NCBI GenBank assembly: GCA_933822405.4
Contig: CAKOGP040000424.1
Coordinates: 1-64,000 of the forward strand
Source: Cylindrotheca closterium
Taxonomy: Eukaryota > Bacillariophyta > Bacillariophyceae > Bacillariales > Bacillariaceae
DNA: 64,000 bases
Direction: 5' to 3'
The position numbers and the translations under genes are program-made. Positions 52,871-63,992 of this stretch are shown here, piece after piece; position 1 is the stretch's first letter, and each line of letters starts with the position of its first letter. Below the pieces are notes generated by a model, which saw only the letters and a program-made list of their open reading frames with translations, was not told the origin of the DNA and did no database searches.

Positions 52871-54754
52871 ATGGCATCCTGTGTAGCACCATCGCTGAAA
52901 CAAAGACATGTTATAATCATCTTGATCTTCACCATTACTATTCACAATGTTATTGCATCTACCTCTGAAAATCCCAAGAAGCTTCCCAATTTTGTGGTTG
53001 TCTTGACCGATGACCTCGATTTGACATTGGGTGGTGCGGATGCCTCAACCTTGAAGAAGACTCGAAATCTGATCGCGGATCAGGGCATCACCTTGACCAA
53101 TTGGTTTGCACAAACGCCAGTATGCTGTCCATCACGTGCCGAACTACTCACAGGGCGAATGCTCCACAACATTCGGAAACCATCCATGGATGCCATTGGA
53201 TGCATGTCGGTCGACGTCCAAGAAGATCTGAATATCCCCTTTTACCAAGAATACTACTTTGCTCGTCACTTTTCGGAAGATCTCAATTATACTGTAGGAA
53301 TCTTTGGCAAACATTTGAATACCAAAAATCCAAAAGGATGTCCTCGTGGTGTCGATCGATGGTTGATCAATGGAGGTGGTGACTATTTGAATCCTTCCTT
53401 TTATTGGGCATCCAAGGGTGTGGAACCAACGACGGTACACTTTGATAATTGCACAGACACTACTGGAATGCCATGCTATAGTACGTCGGTGATTGGCAAT
53501 GCCACTATCGACTGGATCCGGGAACATTATCACAAGACAAGAAGACGGAGGGGCGGTGATGATAATGATGATAATGATTGTACTCAACAACAACAACAAC
53601 AACACGAACAACAACAACAAGAACAGCCATTCTTTGCCTTGGTCTCCGTCAAGGCACCTCACCTTCAGGATGGAGATGGTTTTCCAAAGGCCATACCAGC
53701 ACCATGGTATGAAAATTGCACAATACCCGAGACAATTGCTCCACGGACACCCAACTACAATCACTCGTGTCCCGACCATCATTGGTTGGTACGGAATCAA
53801 CCACCCTTGACCCAGTTGCAAGGAAAAGAGGTGGACGAACTCTACCAATCACGGCTAAAGACATTACTATCAGTGGACGACTTGGTAGAAGGATTGGTCC
53901 AAACCTTGCAAGACTTGGATTTGTTGGAGAATACCTACCTCCTATTTACTTCGGACAATGGCTTTCGATTGGGCCAATTCAGAATGCCCGAAGCCAAGTT
54001 CCATCCATACGAAAACGACATTCGACTGCCCATGATGATGAGGGGACCCAACTTACCGAGTGCTACTAGAACTGGCACCACCACCACCACCACGAGTCAG
54101 AAGAACTCAATCTTGGGAACCCATGTGGACTTGATGCCCACCTTGTTGGGATTGGCCACACAGACTTGGAACAATTCCATTGTACCGCCGACCATGGATG
54201 GTTCCAACCTGGCTGGAGCACTGGTGGTGGACCACAGCACCAGTATCAGAAGCAACAACAACAACAACAAAACCAACAATGCCTCTTTTGGTGTAGAAGA
54301 ATCATCACCGTCGATGCAAGCAAACCCATCCTCTGCAATTCTTGTGGAATATCCGAGTCTCGGAAATGTAGTACGCTATCAACACTTGATGGATACTTAC
54401 AATCACACATTTTTGGCACTCCGAATCATCGTTGACAATGATGATGATGATGATGATGATCGACGTTGGAACATTAAGTATATTGAATTCTTTGATTGTC
54501 GAGAGGATTGGAACTTGACCGGGCCTGCCTTGGAAGCAGAGTATTACGATTTGGATCAAGATCCCTTTGAGATGCAAAATCTGATTCCCACCATTTCTCT
54601 CCCATTTCGAAGAAGACTACATGAGGCAATGATGATGCTGTACAAGTGCAAGGGAGACAGTTGTAGACGAGCATTAGGAAGAGGAGCGTTGGAGCACGTC
54701 ATGAACGACAATAACAACAACAACAATGATAAGGTGTCCACGTCACAATCATAG
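52871..54754 (+). CDS. Sulfatase, N-acetylglucosamine-6-sulfatase-like
   Basis: The 627-residue product has a signal peptide (HVIIILIFTITIHNVIA|ST), then VVVLTDDLDLTLGG (metal-binding Asp pair), TPVCCPSRAELLTGR (the C-x-P-S-R formylglycine site, about residue 85), VGIFGKHLN, and FTSDNGFRLGQFRMPEAKFH. This fits family S1 sulfatases near GlcNAc-6-sulfatase and arylsulfatase, which hydrolyse sulfate esters of polysaccharides in lysosome or outside the cell. Activation needs a formylglycine-generating enzyme. Poly-Gln/Asn and Asp inserts come from CAA and GAT repeats. I chose ATG 52871 (ACCATGG context) over an ATG 33 codons upstream because it exposes the signal peptide. AATAAA follows the stop at about 54777. 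Confidence 0.85.
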   Translation: MASCVAPSLKQRHVIIILIFTITIHNVIASTSENPKKLPNFVVVLTDDLDLTLGGADASTLKKTRNLIADQGITLTNWFAQTPVCCPSRAELLTGRMLHNIRKPSMDAIGCMSVDVQEDLNIPFYQEYYFARHFSEDLNYTVGIFGKHLNTKNPKGCPRGVDRWLINGGGDYLNPSFYWASKGVEPTTVHFDNCTDTTGMPCYSTSVIGNATIDWIREHYHKTRRRRGGDDNDDNDCTQQQQQQHEQQQQEQPFFALVSVKAPHLQDGDGFPKAIPAPWYENCTIPETIAPRTPNYNHSCPDHHWLVRNQPPLTQLQGKEVDELYQSRLKTLLSVDDLVEGLVQTLQDLDLLENTYLLFTSDNGFRLGQFRMPEAKFHPYENDIRLPMMMRGPNLPSATRTGTTTTTTSQKNSILGTHVDLMPTLLGLATQTWNNSIVPPTMDGSNLAGALVVDHSTSIRSNNNNNKTNNASFGVEESSPSMQANPSSAILVEYPSLGNVVRYQHLMDTYNHTFLALRIIVDNDDDDDDDRRWNIKYIEFFDCREDWNLTGPALEAEYYDLDQDPFEMQNLIPTISLPFRRRLHEAMMMLYKCKGDSCRRALGRGALEHVMNDNNNNNNDKVSTSQS

Positions 54755-54837
54755 CAAATTCATGTACCGAATACAAAATAAAGCACAATCAATTTTGTTT
54801 GTTTGTGTGTAACTTTTTCTTTTATTCTTTTCTTTGT

Positions 54838-55802
54838 TTACAAGCGTCCACCTGATCCAGCAAGAGTTTCCTTTGGTGCTTCAAGAGACTTGCCGACATC
54901 TCCGGCAACCTTCTCATCGGCATTGTGCCATTCCATAAGCTCCGTAACATCAAACTTGGGCTTCTTCAAGACCTTGACCTTGCGGATGAAGCAGTCCTTG
55001 ATGGGGAAGACAGAGGAGGCATCTCGCGCAATGTTGTCTCCGATGGGAGCACTGATCAATTCCTTGACAAGAGACTTGAGGTCTCCCTTGGTTCCAAGCT
55101 CAGTCATGATGGTGGTCATCTTTGCGCGGATGGCTCTGATTTGTGCGGACTTGGCGTAGCAAGTAGCCTTGATTTGGTTCTCTTGTGGGCGAGTGAAGGC
55201 AATGCAGAAAAGTCGTACAATGTATCCGTCAGTAGTTCTGCAGTCAACATTGGCTTCAATGATAGATTGCTTTTTGCGGATCAAACTGCACAGCTTGTCT
55301 CTGGTCATATCCATACCATGAAAATTGGTCAGACAGTTGTATCCTTGAACATCCTCCACACACAACTTAATCTTTCTCCACGAGACGGCCTCGTTCTTGT
55401 TGAGGTCTCCCAAGGAAATTTCAACAACACGTCCCTTCAAGTAGTCGGAAGCAATCTTTTGTCCTTGTGTCTTTGTGATCAAAGTCTTTCCACAGTCCTT
55501 GACGGCAAAGATGGAAGGAGCAATGAGCTTGTACCATTCCTTCTTCAAGAAAGGGTCGACGGCCTTTTTACGGCTTCCCTTCTTGGATTTCGTAAGTCTC
55601 TTATTCTTGCCCTGTGAATTGAAAAACGAAGAGCGAGATAAAAAGTTAGAAACTACGTTTGGATTGAATCATTGTTGTGTTTTCCCAATCGCATAATAGC
55701 ATCATCATCACCAGCATGACTACAATTATCCCGTCCTATTTCATTCAATCATCATCATCATCCTCAGTCGCAGCATCAATCAAGGAAACTCACGATAGCC
55801 AT
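54838..55802 (-). CDS. RPS3A: 40S ribosomal protein S3a (eS1)
   Basis: Exon 1 (55802-55794) encodes only MAI; a 182-bp GT-AG intron follows; exon 2 (55611-54838) continues [20 protein letters not shown], which rebuilds the family's usual N-terminus. The 260-residue product shows [57 protein letters not shown] and [15 protein letters not shown]. eS1 sits on the platform of the small subunit near the mRNA exit. The intron after codon 3 is longer than most here and lies where ribosomal protein genes often have one. It shares an upstream gap with uS17m, divergently. Confidence 0.95.
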
Positions 55803-56126
55803 CTTGGTGTTGTTGTCTCGAAATGCTAGAAGATGCAACGACCTTGTCTTTTCCGTGCAGGACGGATATGCAGTCAGACGGTAATCAGTAATGCGGTAAA
55901 TGGCGGTAACATACGGGTTCGTACTACTGGTCCTACTTACGACGTGACGGACAGAAGTAGTAATCGAAAAGTGGTCCGAAGCCGTCCATTTCAAATCTAA
56001 GTCTGTACTTTTTAGATTGCAATCGAAGCAATCAACCCCCCTCCCCTTCGACAACCAACCCGCAATTTGGTCCACATCAACGTGGTATTCCACAACAACA
56101 ACACCAGCAGCACCAGCAGCAGCAAG
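55803..56126. other. Divergent promoter region between RPS3A and uS17m
   Basis: No gene seen. The two ribosomal protein genes face away from each other with only 324 bp between start codons, which would allow shared control. CAACA/CAGCA repeats occur just before the uS17m ATG. Confidence 0.4.
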
Positions 56127-56750
56127 ATGGCACTGAGACTACTTGGTGCACAACTGCAACGAGGTCTCACTTCGAGAGCTTCTAATAATCTTCAGAGGAG
56201 TGCAGTAGAATCTTTCAAGAGACCCGCAATTGGATCCACACTACAGCAATACGAACGGTTCTTTTCGGATGGAAAGGGTGGCGATGATGACACTACACCT
56301 CCGCAAACAGAAGAAAGCGCCGTGGTGCAGTCTACTAATGATTACGATATTGACGAAATAGTCTCGTCTTTCCGAGATACCTCTTATTTTGATACAGAGG
56401 AACGACCAGATTATTCGAAAATGACCAACGAAGAATTGGAAAACTCCATGACCATTCCTGGTTGGGATTTGATTCACTCTCCTCCCAAGGATCGCATGGT
56501 CCCCAAAGGTGCTTTGGTGGGAACAGTGGTTTCGACTAAAATGCAAAAGACTGTCAATGTCGCCGTGGATCGCTATAAAACCCATCCCAAGTACCGCAAA
56601 CGACTGCGATACACTCGCAAGTTTATGGCACACGATGAAAAGGAAGTGGCCAACGCTGGAGACTTGGTCATGATCGTTCCTTGTCACAAGATTTCCAAGC
56701 ACAAGCATTTCATGCTACGAGAAATTGTTCGTGCCAAGGGACAACTGTAG
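56127..56750 (+). CDS. Mitochondrial ribosomal protein uS17
   Basis: The 207-residue product starts MALRLLGAQLQRGLTSRASN, an Arg/Ser/Leu-rich amphipathic mitochondrial presequence. An acidic middle region follows, then the S17 OB-fold at about 125-207: GALVGTVVSTKMQKTVNVAV, HPKYRKRLRYTRKFMAHDE, AGDLVMIVPCHKISKHKHF and MLREIVRAKGQL. S17 binds 16S-type rRNA early in small-subunit assembly. The mitochondrial rather than plastid assignment rests on the presequence, which lacks a signal peptide. ATG at MALRLL is preferred; the frame extends upstream without a better start. Confidence 0.86.
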   Translation: MALRLLGAQLQRGLTSRASNNLQRSAVESFKRPAIGSTLQQYERFFSDGKGGDDDTTPPQTEESAVVQSTNDYDIDEIVSSFRDTSYFDTEERPDYSKMTNEELENSMTIPGWDLIHSPPKDRMVPKGALVGTVVSTKMQKTVNVAVDRYKTHPKYRKRLRYTRKFMAHDEKEVANAGDLVMIVPCHKISKHKHFMLREIVRAKGQL

Positions 56751-56910
56751 TCAATTATTATTTACAATTAAGATTAAAAATACAACTGCAACTACAAATC
56801 AGTACTCATTCAAAATACCGGTTGGCGGTGGTAGTCAAGATGGTGAATTCGTCCATCTCCCAATTGCCTAATTAGATTACACGATACAAAATGAACATAT
56901 CCAATACTGT

Positions 56911-59900
56911 TTATTTTAACCATTGAATCTTTGCAGTATCGACACTTGTTCCCCAGGTCGGCAATGGAACTTGCAAGTCCAAGTTCGCAATACTACTACT
57001 AGGATGATCATCGCCCTGCTGCTTGTCCTTTTTTTTATGTTGCTTGCTGCCCTTGGCAAAGAATGGGATTTGATAGCGATAGGCGTGAAGGCAAATCGCA
57101 TGGCCACCTTGCAATAGTTGCGATGGTGTAAAGGCAGAAGTAACATCTCGGGCACACGACGAGGTTTCAATCGCGGCTTGCACTTGTGCGGGAGTCAATC
57201 CTTCTTCGGCCGCGGTGGTTGCTATTGCAAGACCCTCCTCCTTGGGCTGCTCCTGCAATTTTTCCATTGCTTGTACCACTCGATCGTATCCTTCCATGGT
57301 TGTTGTCAATTCATCGTCCAGTCGCTTGCCATCATATTGAATGTCATCCATGATTGGGTATCCGAGCCATTGCAAATGGACTCGCAGTTGGTGACTCCGT
57401 CCGGTCAATGGGCAACAAGAAATGATGGAAGTCTTGGATTGCGAATCGTACGAAATCAGTTGAAACAAGCTACTGGATGGCTTGCCCTTGGCTGTAATCT
57501 TACGAATCCCATTGGATGGATCCACAGTTTCAATGGGCCCATTCACTTTGATTGTCTTTTCCTCGTTCTTCCATTCCCATTGGGCCAAGTCCGTACAAAT
57601 AGGACCAGATCCATTCAGTTCTTCCAACGAACTAGGAAATTGACCTTGTACCATGGCCAAATATTGCTTCTTGACGGACCCTTCCTCAATGCGCCCTTGA
57701 ATCAACCGAGCGATCTTGGCATCGGTGCAGCAAATGGTCAATCCACTCGTCACCCGATCAATGCGGTGGCAGGGAATCAAGGATTTTGGTTCCAAACCTT
57801 CTTGGGCTTCCACCATGATGGTCAAGGAGTTTGCCAAATAAGGACCAGCAGGATGGACTGGAACCGTGGATGGCTTGTCGCAGACAATGACGGTAGCGGA
57901 TGACGATACTTCTTCCAAGAAGGAGTATTCGTCTAGTACATTTTGTGGCAATGCAATCTTTTGAACGTTGATAGTTCCGTTGGGAATGCGGACCGGGGGT
58001 TCATTCCAATGAGTGATACGACTAATGACATCCATATTCTTGAGTCGTATCGACTCGGCTTGTTCCAAGCTCGTAATGGGAACATCATTCAGAGCCAGCA
58101 GACCCTTTTGCATGATTTCGGCCAAGCGATCATTTTCGGAAAGTTCCGCAAACTCCATTTGCAATACGTAAAGGAGCGCCTTTCCACACCACTTGCCCTT
58201 GGTATTGGTCCAAAGTACTCGAGTACAGGGCGGCGGTAGTCGAATTCCATTCTTTACATACGCTGATGCGGGCTGGAACAATCCCAAGGATTGCAATTCG
58301 CGAACAAATTTCTGCTTGAGTTGTTCCTTTTGTTCTTGAAGATGGGCATTGTTTCGCCGCTTGGCACTCTTGATGACTTCACCACCATTCGTAGTTCCTG
58401 CGGGTTTGTCAGCATGGATCCTTTGATTTTCAGTGAGGACTCGTGTCCGTTTCAAGCTTTGGCTGGAAGATTCCGTGGATATACGACTGCTGTTATTTCC
58501 ATCACTTCCTTGTAGCTCTTCGATGCGACTGATAATCTTGTTGCATTGTCGCTTCAGTGTTTTGCGCTTTTGTTTGAACTTTCGTCCCACGGCGATTTCC
58601 TCTAGCATGAGTTGCAATTCGGCAAGTTGGTCGTGAAGTTGGTCGAACGAGAATTCCGAAAGATTCGAAAAGTAGCAATTCTTCAAATGCTGATGGTTCT
58701 TGCAGTGGTATTCGGTATACAAAGGTTGGCAGTTCAGACATATCAGCGTTGGTTCGTTGCAGACGGTGCACACGCATTTCGGATCAAAGGTATCGTAGGG
58801 AGCCGCACAATACGTGCAGGAGCCAACCACCTTGTAGGTTGCGTTCGTTCCAATTGGACTGGTTGGCTTTAAAGTGGCAGCACTAGCCTGATCATCACCA
58901 TCATCACCATCATTATCATCATTGCAAGTGGTGGATGACGAACCAGCCGTTTCCGAAGCCTTGTGGGCTCCACGTCCATCAAAGACAAAATTCTTGCCTT
59001 CCCACAAGCAGTCATTGGACTTGCCATATTCATCTAGATACTTGTGAATTCCACCCTTCAAATGGTTGACTTCTTGGACATTGGGAATGGTACGACGAAT
59101 GTAAGCGGATGCCTTTTCACATCGAATGCCACCTTCGTCGTGTACCAATTAGAGAAAGAAGAAGAAAAAGTCATTAGTTTCGGGGTCAAAAAGCAGTTTC
59201 AATATAGCATTAGGAAATGAATCGTACCTGTACAATACATGAGAACTTTCTTATTAGCGAGCGTCTGTGAATGTTTCTTGACCCAAAGCGGGAACTGGTT
59301 GAAAGTTGTGGTGTTTGGGTCAAGCGAGTTGGGGAAATGTCCAATCTGAAACTCTTTGGTATTCCGACAATCGATCAAGACCGTATCGTCCTCTTCTTGT
59401 TCCTTGTACTTGGCAATTCGTTCATGCCACTCTTTGGGTGTCAAGTATCCTTGATGAACCTCCTCCAAGGGAATGGACGCCAAGACACCACCTGTCCCAA
59501 TGAGCTCCTTGACGACTTTGATGTTCAGATCGGGAAAGAGATTGCTTTCGTTTTTGCTCGAACTCCACTTGAATTCAGCTGACGTCATGATCAATGGCTC
59601 ACACTTGGCATTTGCATAAAATTGCTGACACTGCTTCCAAAATGTCTGGACCAAGGATGGGTGTTCCGTCAAAATAGGAGTGCCGGTGGTTTTGTTGTTG
59701 GCGGTTGCTGATTCAAAAGGATACTGACACATGGCATGCACAAAAGTTTGGACATTTTCCATACTTCCAGAAAGCGTCCCATTGATACCTTCGGATTGGT
59801 GTTCATTGCATCCCACCAAGATTCGTCCTTCCAGTTTCAACTCTTGACACAAGGATTCCAAGGCCGAACGATATTCTTCGACAATCGTACGATCACCAGA

Positions 59901-59951
59901 TAGGGGATGATACTTGTAGAAAAGGATGACCTGATTTTCTTCTTGCGTCAT
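56911..59951 (-). CDS. TrhO (rhodanese tRNA hydroxylase)-pseudouridine synthase fusion
   Basis: Exon 1 (59951-59228) and exon 2 (59132-56911), 95-bp intron, give 981 residues. Residues 1-330 match UPF0176/TrhO, which makes 5-hydroxyuridine in tRNA: ILFYKYHPLSGD, LEGRILVGCNEHQSEGINGT, DTVLIDCRNTKEFQIGHF, and the catalytic loop VLMYCTGGIRCEKASAYIRR rebuilt exactly across the intron. A cysteine-rich zinc-binding segment (CTYCAAPYDTFDPKCVCTVC) closes it. A basic helical linker follows, then an RluA-type pseudouridine synthase with ATVIVCDKPSTVPVHPAG, CHRIDRVTSGLTICCTD (catalytic Asp, about 699) and GRSHQLRVHLQWLGYPIMDD. Both halves keep catalytic residues. No organelle presequence is obvious, so cytosol or nucleus is likely. 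Confidence 0.87.
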
Positions 59952-60373
59952 TGTAAAATGGTTCTTGTTGTTCTCCTTCCTTGGTGTCAGATATTGGCAA
60001 TAGAATATGAATGACAACTTGGTCTTCCATTGCCTCCATCCATTGGTTATTTATTTTATGTTCCATTTGTTTTGATGCGAATGAATCGAATGAATCAATC
60101 AATCCGATTTTCGATTGTTTTAATGTTATTGGAGGTTGTTGAATCGAACCAGTCAATGTTCAGACCAGTCCCGAATGTATCTCAGTCGGGTTTAGAAAAG
60201 ACTATTTGAGCTCTTATGTACTTGTGACGTAAGCGTGTGTCAGCGTTAGTCCGCCGATCGACGAAAGTTGAAAGAGAAGATATGCTTTTTGGTTTCGTTC
60301 AACCGGCAGGCTTTTGGTACGAAGGAAAAAAAAAGAGTCTTCAAACCGATCATCCAAATCAACAATTTGACCA
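59952..60373. other. Divergent promoter region (light-harvesting gene side)
   Basis: No gene seen. It contains the upstream region of the light-harvesting gene. I could not identify a TATA box or light-response element with confidence. Confidence 0.4.
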
Positions 60374-61371
60374 TGATGAAGCTCGCATCCGTCCTCGCTC
60401 TTATCGGCTCTGCGTAAGTCAGCACTCGAGCATCTCCATGGGAATGTAGTTATTGAAGTGGGGTTGTAGTTTGGGGTGTCTATCAATGGATGGATTTAAA
60501 ACCGATTGAAGTTGGATCCGATGGACATCGAAACTCGGTTGGTTTCGTGCGTAGGAAAGACTATGAATATCCAAAGCTTTAGACTTTGCCTTCGTGGAGG
60601 TCGTTTCATGCCAACATAGTATCATAGTCTTTGGGATGTCCATGTTACATGTCCGAGGTTGATGAAGAAGATACCAAAACTGCACCCTAAACCTTCAATG
60701 AAGATATCCATACGAGATCTTCGCGAACCCTCGTTTCAATGATGAATGCAATGTCTCATGTACTCTTTGTTTTCTCTCTCCTCTCCATCTTTCGTTTCAC
60801 ACATTTCAGCGCCGCCTTTGCCCCCGCACAACAACAAAAATCTTCCTCTGCTTTGTCGGCATGGGCTGATGAGACCTCTGTTGGAATTACCGCTCCCATG
60901 GGATTCTTCGATCCTCTTGGTTTCTCCCGCGGAAAGGGCGACGATGTCATGAACCTTTACCGTGAATCCGAGTTGAAGCACGGACGTGTTGCCATGGCCG
61001 CCTGCTTGGGATGGTACTTGGATGCTGCTGGTGTTCACCCCGCCTTCAACTCGGAGCTTTCCAACAACCCCTTGGAAGCTGCCCAACAACTTCCTGCTGT
61101 TGGATGGCTCCAATTCGTATTGGGATGCGGTGCCATTGAATGGCTGGCAGAGAAGATCAAGGAACGTCCAGGATACAAGCCAGGTGACATCTTGGGTGCC
61201 GCCTACTGGGTCGATGACAGCGATGAAGGCTGGGTTGACTACCAAAACAAGGAAATCAACAATGGAAGACTTGCCATGGTTGCTTTCATGGGAATTTTCG
61301 TCCAAGCTTTGTACTTTGACAACTATGGAGACGCCATCCACGGACCCAGCTCTTTCTTGCCATTCAAGTAA
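60374..61371 (+). CDS. Fucoxanthin chlorophyll a/c-binding (light-harvesting) protein
   Basis: Exon 1 (60374-60414) and exon 2 (60810-61371), separated by a 395-bp GT-AG intron, give 200 residues. The product starts MMKLASVLALIGSAAAFAPA, where the intron falls inside the AFAP cleavage motif of the plastid signal. The mature protein has three membrane helices. Helix 1 carries ESELKHGRVAMAACLGW and helix 3 KEINNGRLAMVAFMG, each with the chlorophyll-binding E-x-x-(H/N)-x-R and the crossing Glu-Arg pairs. Helix 2 is LQFVLGCGAIEWLAEK. This is the FCP/LHC superfamily, which binds fucoxanthin and chlorophylls a/c in the thylakoid. An ATG at 60739 within the intron would lack the leader and is not used. 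Confidence 0.93.
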
Positions 61372-62032
61372 GCGCACTTTCATCTGGATATCGGGTGCAT
61401 CTATCGATATATGCTAGGCTTTTGGGAGTGTAGTAGCTGTAACAGTCATATGTATGATACATTCATATACTGCTGCAACCATCCTCGCTCTTTCTTGTCA
61501 CTGATACTGCCAATTTATATGTGATATAAGTGTACGCTCTCAACAACTTGTACCACATCAACAGACTATAGAGTACTGGATTTAGAACAATCGATCGTTT
61601 CAATCTAATGATTACTATTTTATGTTGATTCATAGCTTCCTTATCATGTTCATCAGTGCCGTAATCGTGTTGGTAGCGGTACCTATATTGAAAGGATTCA
61701 TTGTTGCCATACTGAGTCAAGTTGATTTGATGCAACTTTTTAGATTGGATTTCAGTGCGGCGAAACAAAGGGTGCCAAGATCAAGTATCCTTTGGTCTCT
61801 CACCAAGAAACCAACAACGGCAGAAATACGGTCATTTCTTTAGAAAAGGAGCCAGAAGAAAGATCTGAGACAGCCCGAGGCCATTGCATCACCGCAAAAC
61901 ACTAACACTGAACAGAACAGAACAGAACTTGTGTTCCGTTTTTGGCTTGTTGAGAGTCACAACCTGCGAAGGATCAACTACGCAAAATGGTGCGCATTCT
62001 CCGTCTCAACAATTTCGAGGCAAGACGATCTA
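61372..62032. other. Intergenic, nothing assigned
   Basis: The 3' flank of the light-harvesting gene and then the 3' flank of the convergent IMPACT/YigZ gene. No conserved frame or RNA seen. Confidence 0.4.
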
Positions 62033-62960
62033 CTATTCTTCTTCCTCAAGAAATTCAATGCTGCCGCGAGTCGCATCTCGGAGTCCCCCTTGAAGGCGAT
62101 CGAATTCTTCCAAATCACAAGTGATTGAAACTGACAGACTCCCATCAGCACCATACTCGTCTCCACTTGTTACACCACCTGAAACCTTGGATACACAATC
62201 ATAGATCGATCCGACATAGCCGGCGTCAGAGATTTTTACTCGAAAGGTGGATTTCGGAATGAGAATGTCGACAGGGGCCTCTCTTAGCACCAGACGAGCA
62301 GCAGCCCCATAGGTCCGAATGAGTCCACCCGCACCAAGCTTAATGCCGCCTAGAGTAGAGTATAGACAAACAAAACAGGCATTAGATACATAATTCACCA
62401 AAATCGTTTGTACAATGACAGCACATGATCACATGATCACATGAATCAATTCACATACCCGAATATCGGACCACCACACATACCACATCCGAGAGTTCTT
62501 CACCATTAATCGCATTCAATATGGGTTGCCCTGCTGTCCCAGTGGGTTCCCCGTCGTCTGAACATCGCGCTGATACAGGGTTTACTCCAAAACATGCAGC
62601 GTAACACCAATGCCTAGCTTTGGGGTGCAGCGCCTTGACCTCATCAATGTAAGTTTGGGCTTCGCTCCAGTTTTCGACGTGCTTGGCGTGTCCCAGAAAA
62701 CGGCTCTTCTTAACTTCCATTTCGGTATTGAATGATCCTGATGCCAAAGTTCGTTGAGCGGCCGTTTCGGACATGGATAAGGATGTGGAAGCGGTGGAAA
62801 TGAATCGATTTGCTGAAGACTGACAGGTACGCATAGCCAATGGATGGTTGAGGTCACATTGTCGAGGGAATGATCGTTGCGCGAGCGACTGGAAGCCAGA
62901 AGCAGGAACCGCAAATCTGATGCCTCCAAAAATACAAAACATCATGCTCCTAATTAGCAT
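62033..62960 (-). CDS. IMPACT/YigZ (UPF0029) family protein, organelle-type leader
   Basis: Exon 1 (62960-62459) and exon 2 (62349-62033), 109-bp intron, give 272 residues. The UPF0029 domain shows EVKKSRFLGHAKHVENWSEA, RHWCYAACFGVN, SDDGEPTGTAGQPILNAI and VVRYSGGIKLGAGGLIRTYG, the last rebuilt exactly across the intron. A C-terminal ferredoxin-like domain (UPF0029-C) follows. YigZ proteins are widespread; eukaryotic IMPACT also has an RWD domain, absent here. The biochemical role is unsettled. The N-terminus (FCIFGGIRFAVPASGFQSLA, then Arg/Ser-rich) resembles an organelle leader. I chose ATG 62960; upstream the frame runs through a tandem repeat and is unlikely to be coding. Confidence 0.83.
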
Positions 62961-63620
62961 TTTCAGTCTTCCAATAATGGTGTTGTAGTGTTTGAGATGC
63001 GCAACTATGAGACAAAGAGCATCACAGATGATGATGTGATGAGACAAACCAAATGGACAAAATGTGTGAAAAGGGGGTTGATGGATCCTCTGGGGGAAAT
63101 GAATCCCTACAATCGCAAGCATAGGGCAAGCATAGGGCAAGCATAGGGCAAGCATATAGGGCAAGCATATAGGGCAAGCATATAGGGCAAGTATAGGGCA
63201 AGTATTCTTGTGCTAATGTATGCGATAAGATGAGTTCTGCCTTGAACTGCCAACGATGGCTAACACGAGGGCAGACGTTTTATTGCATTGGCTGTTACCA
63301 ATTTTAAATGGTTGCTCTCTCCATTGGCTGATCAGAAGACTGATTGCCAAAGTGCTGGTACGTGGTACGAAATACTAGTTAATTCATGAAGACCGCATAG
63401 CGCAGTACGTAAAGTGGATATCGCTACAATTCTTGAGCATGGGTAGTCGTGTTTGGGGATGGTGCCGTCTGCTTTATTTGTGTTCCAGTTTCCCTCGCAA
63501 GCCAGTGTACCATTTCCCCTGAAAATCAAGTTCTCATACTATTTTCTTCAATAGTTAAACACGATGATGTTTCGAACATTGCGTTCGATAATATGCATTC
63601 CATATATTTGATTTCTGTTT
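62961..63620. other. Intergenic region upstream of IMPACT/YigZ gene
   Basis: Apart from the tandem repeat at 63115-63204, nothing is assigned. It also covers the 3' flank of the last gene. Confidence 0.4.
63115..63204. repeat. Short tandem repeat, GCAAGCATAGG family
   Basis: An 11-bp unit GCAAGCATAGG occurs three times, then a 13-bp version with an extra TA three times, then GCAAGTATAGG and a partial copy. The expanded unit and the shared point change suggest stepwise slippage. It lies about 155-245 bp upstream of the IMPACT/YigZ start. Confidence 0.9.
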
Positions 63621-63992
63621 TCAACTTTCTGCCTGGACTTGATTGCAAAGCTCAGTGGCATGTGAGACTTTGGTCTTGAGGTCGGGAGCTTTGGGGCGGG
63701 GCAGCACTTGATTTCCTTCCTGTTCCGAGGACGACAAAGGAAAAGAGGTGAACATCTCCTTCATCATTTTTAGATCATTTGCATTAGACAAAGTGCTTTC
63801 AAAGTAGGACTTGGAAGGATTTTTCATCACCTCCGCCATCATTTCTTCAAAAATCTCATTCTGTCTTTCTGGATGCTCAGATATCTTTTGCAAGTATTGA
63901 AGTTCGATGGATTCTTCTCCGGACTTTAGCTTCAAGCCGTTGAAGAATTGCATGATTGGAGAGTTCACAATGTCAAAGTTATTGGAGCTCAT
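63621..63992 (-). CDS. Small hypothetical protein at the window edge
   Basis: The 123-residue frame starts at an ATG eight bases from the right edge, so an upstream in-frame extension cannot be excluded. It reads MSSNNFDIVNSPIMQFFNGL, then a charged helical region (EIFEEMMAEVMKNPSKSYFE, ANDLKMMKEMFTSFPLSS) and a polar C-terminus. No family recognised. It looks soluble and helical, with no signal peptide or membrane segment. Confidence 0.5.
   Translation of the reverse strand: MSSNNFDIVNSPIMQFFNGLKLKSGEESIELQYLQKISEHPERQNEIFEEMMAEVMKNPSKSYFESTLSNANDLKMMKEMFTSFPLSSSEQEGNQVLPRPKAPDLKTKVSHATELCNQVQAES

Noticed and set aside
60739..61371. Light-harvesting protein starting at ATG 60739
   Set aside because: A good acceptor at 60809 and an exon at 60374-60414 restore the standard AFAP leader; the upstream codons are intronic.
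62961..63164. N-terminal extension of the IMPACT/YigZ protein
   Set aside because: It would start inside the tandem repeat and read low-complexity sequence; ATG 62960 gives a sensible leader.
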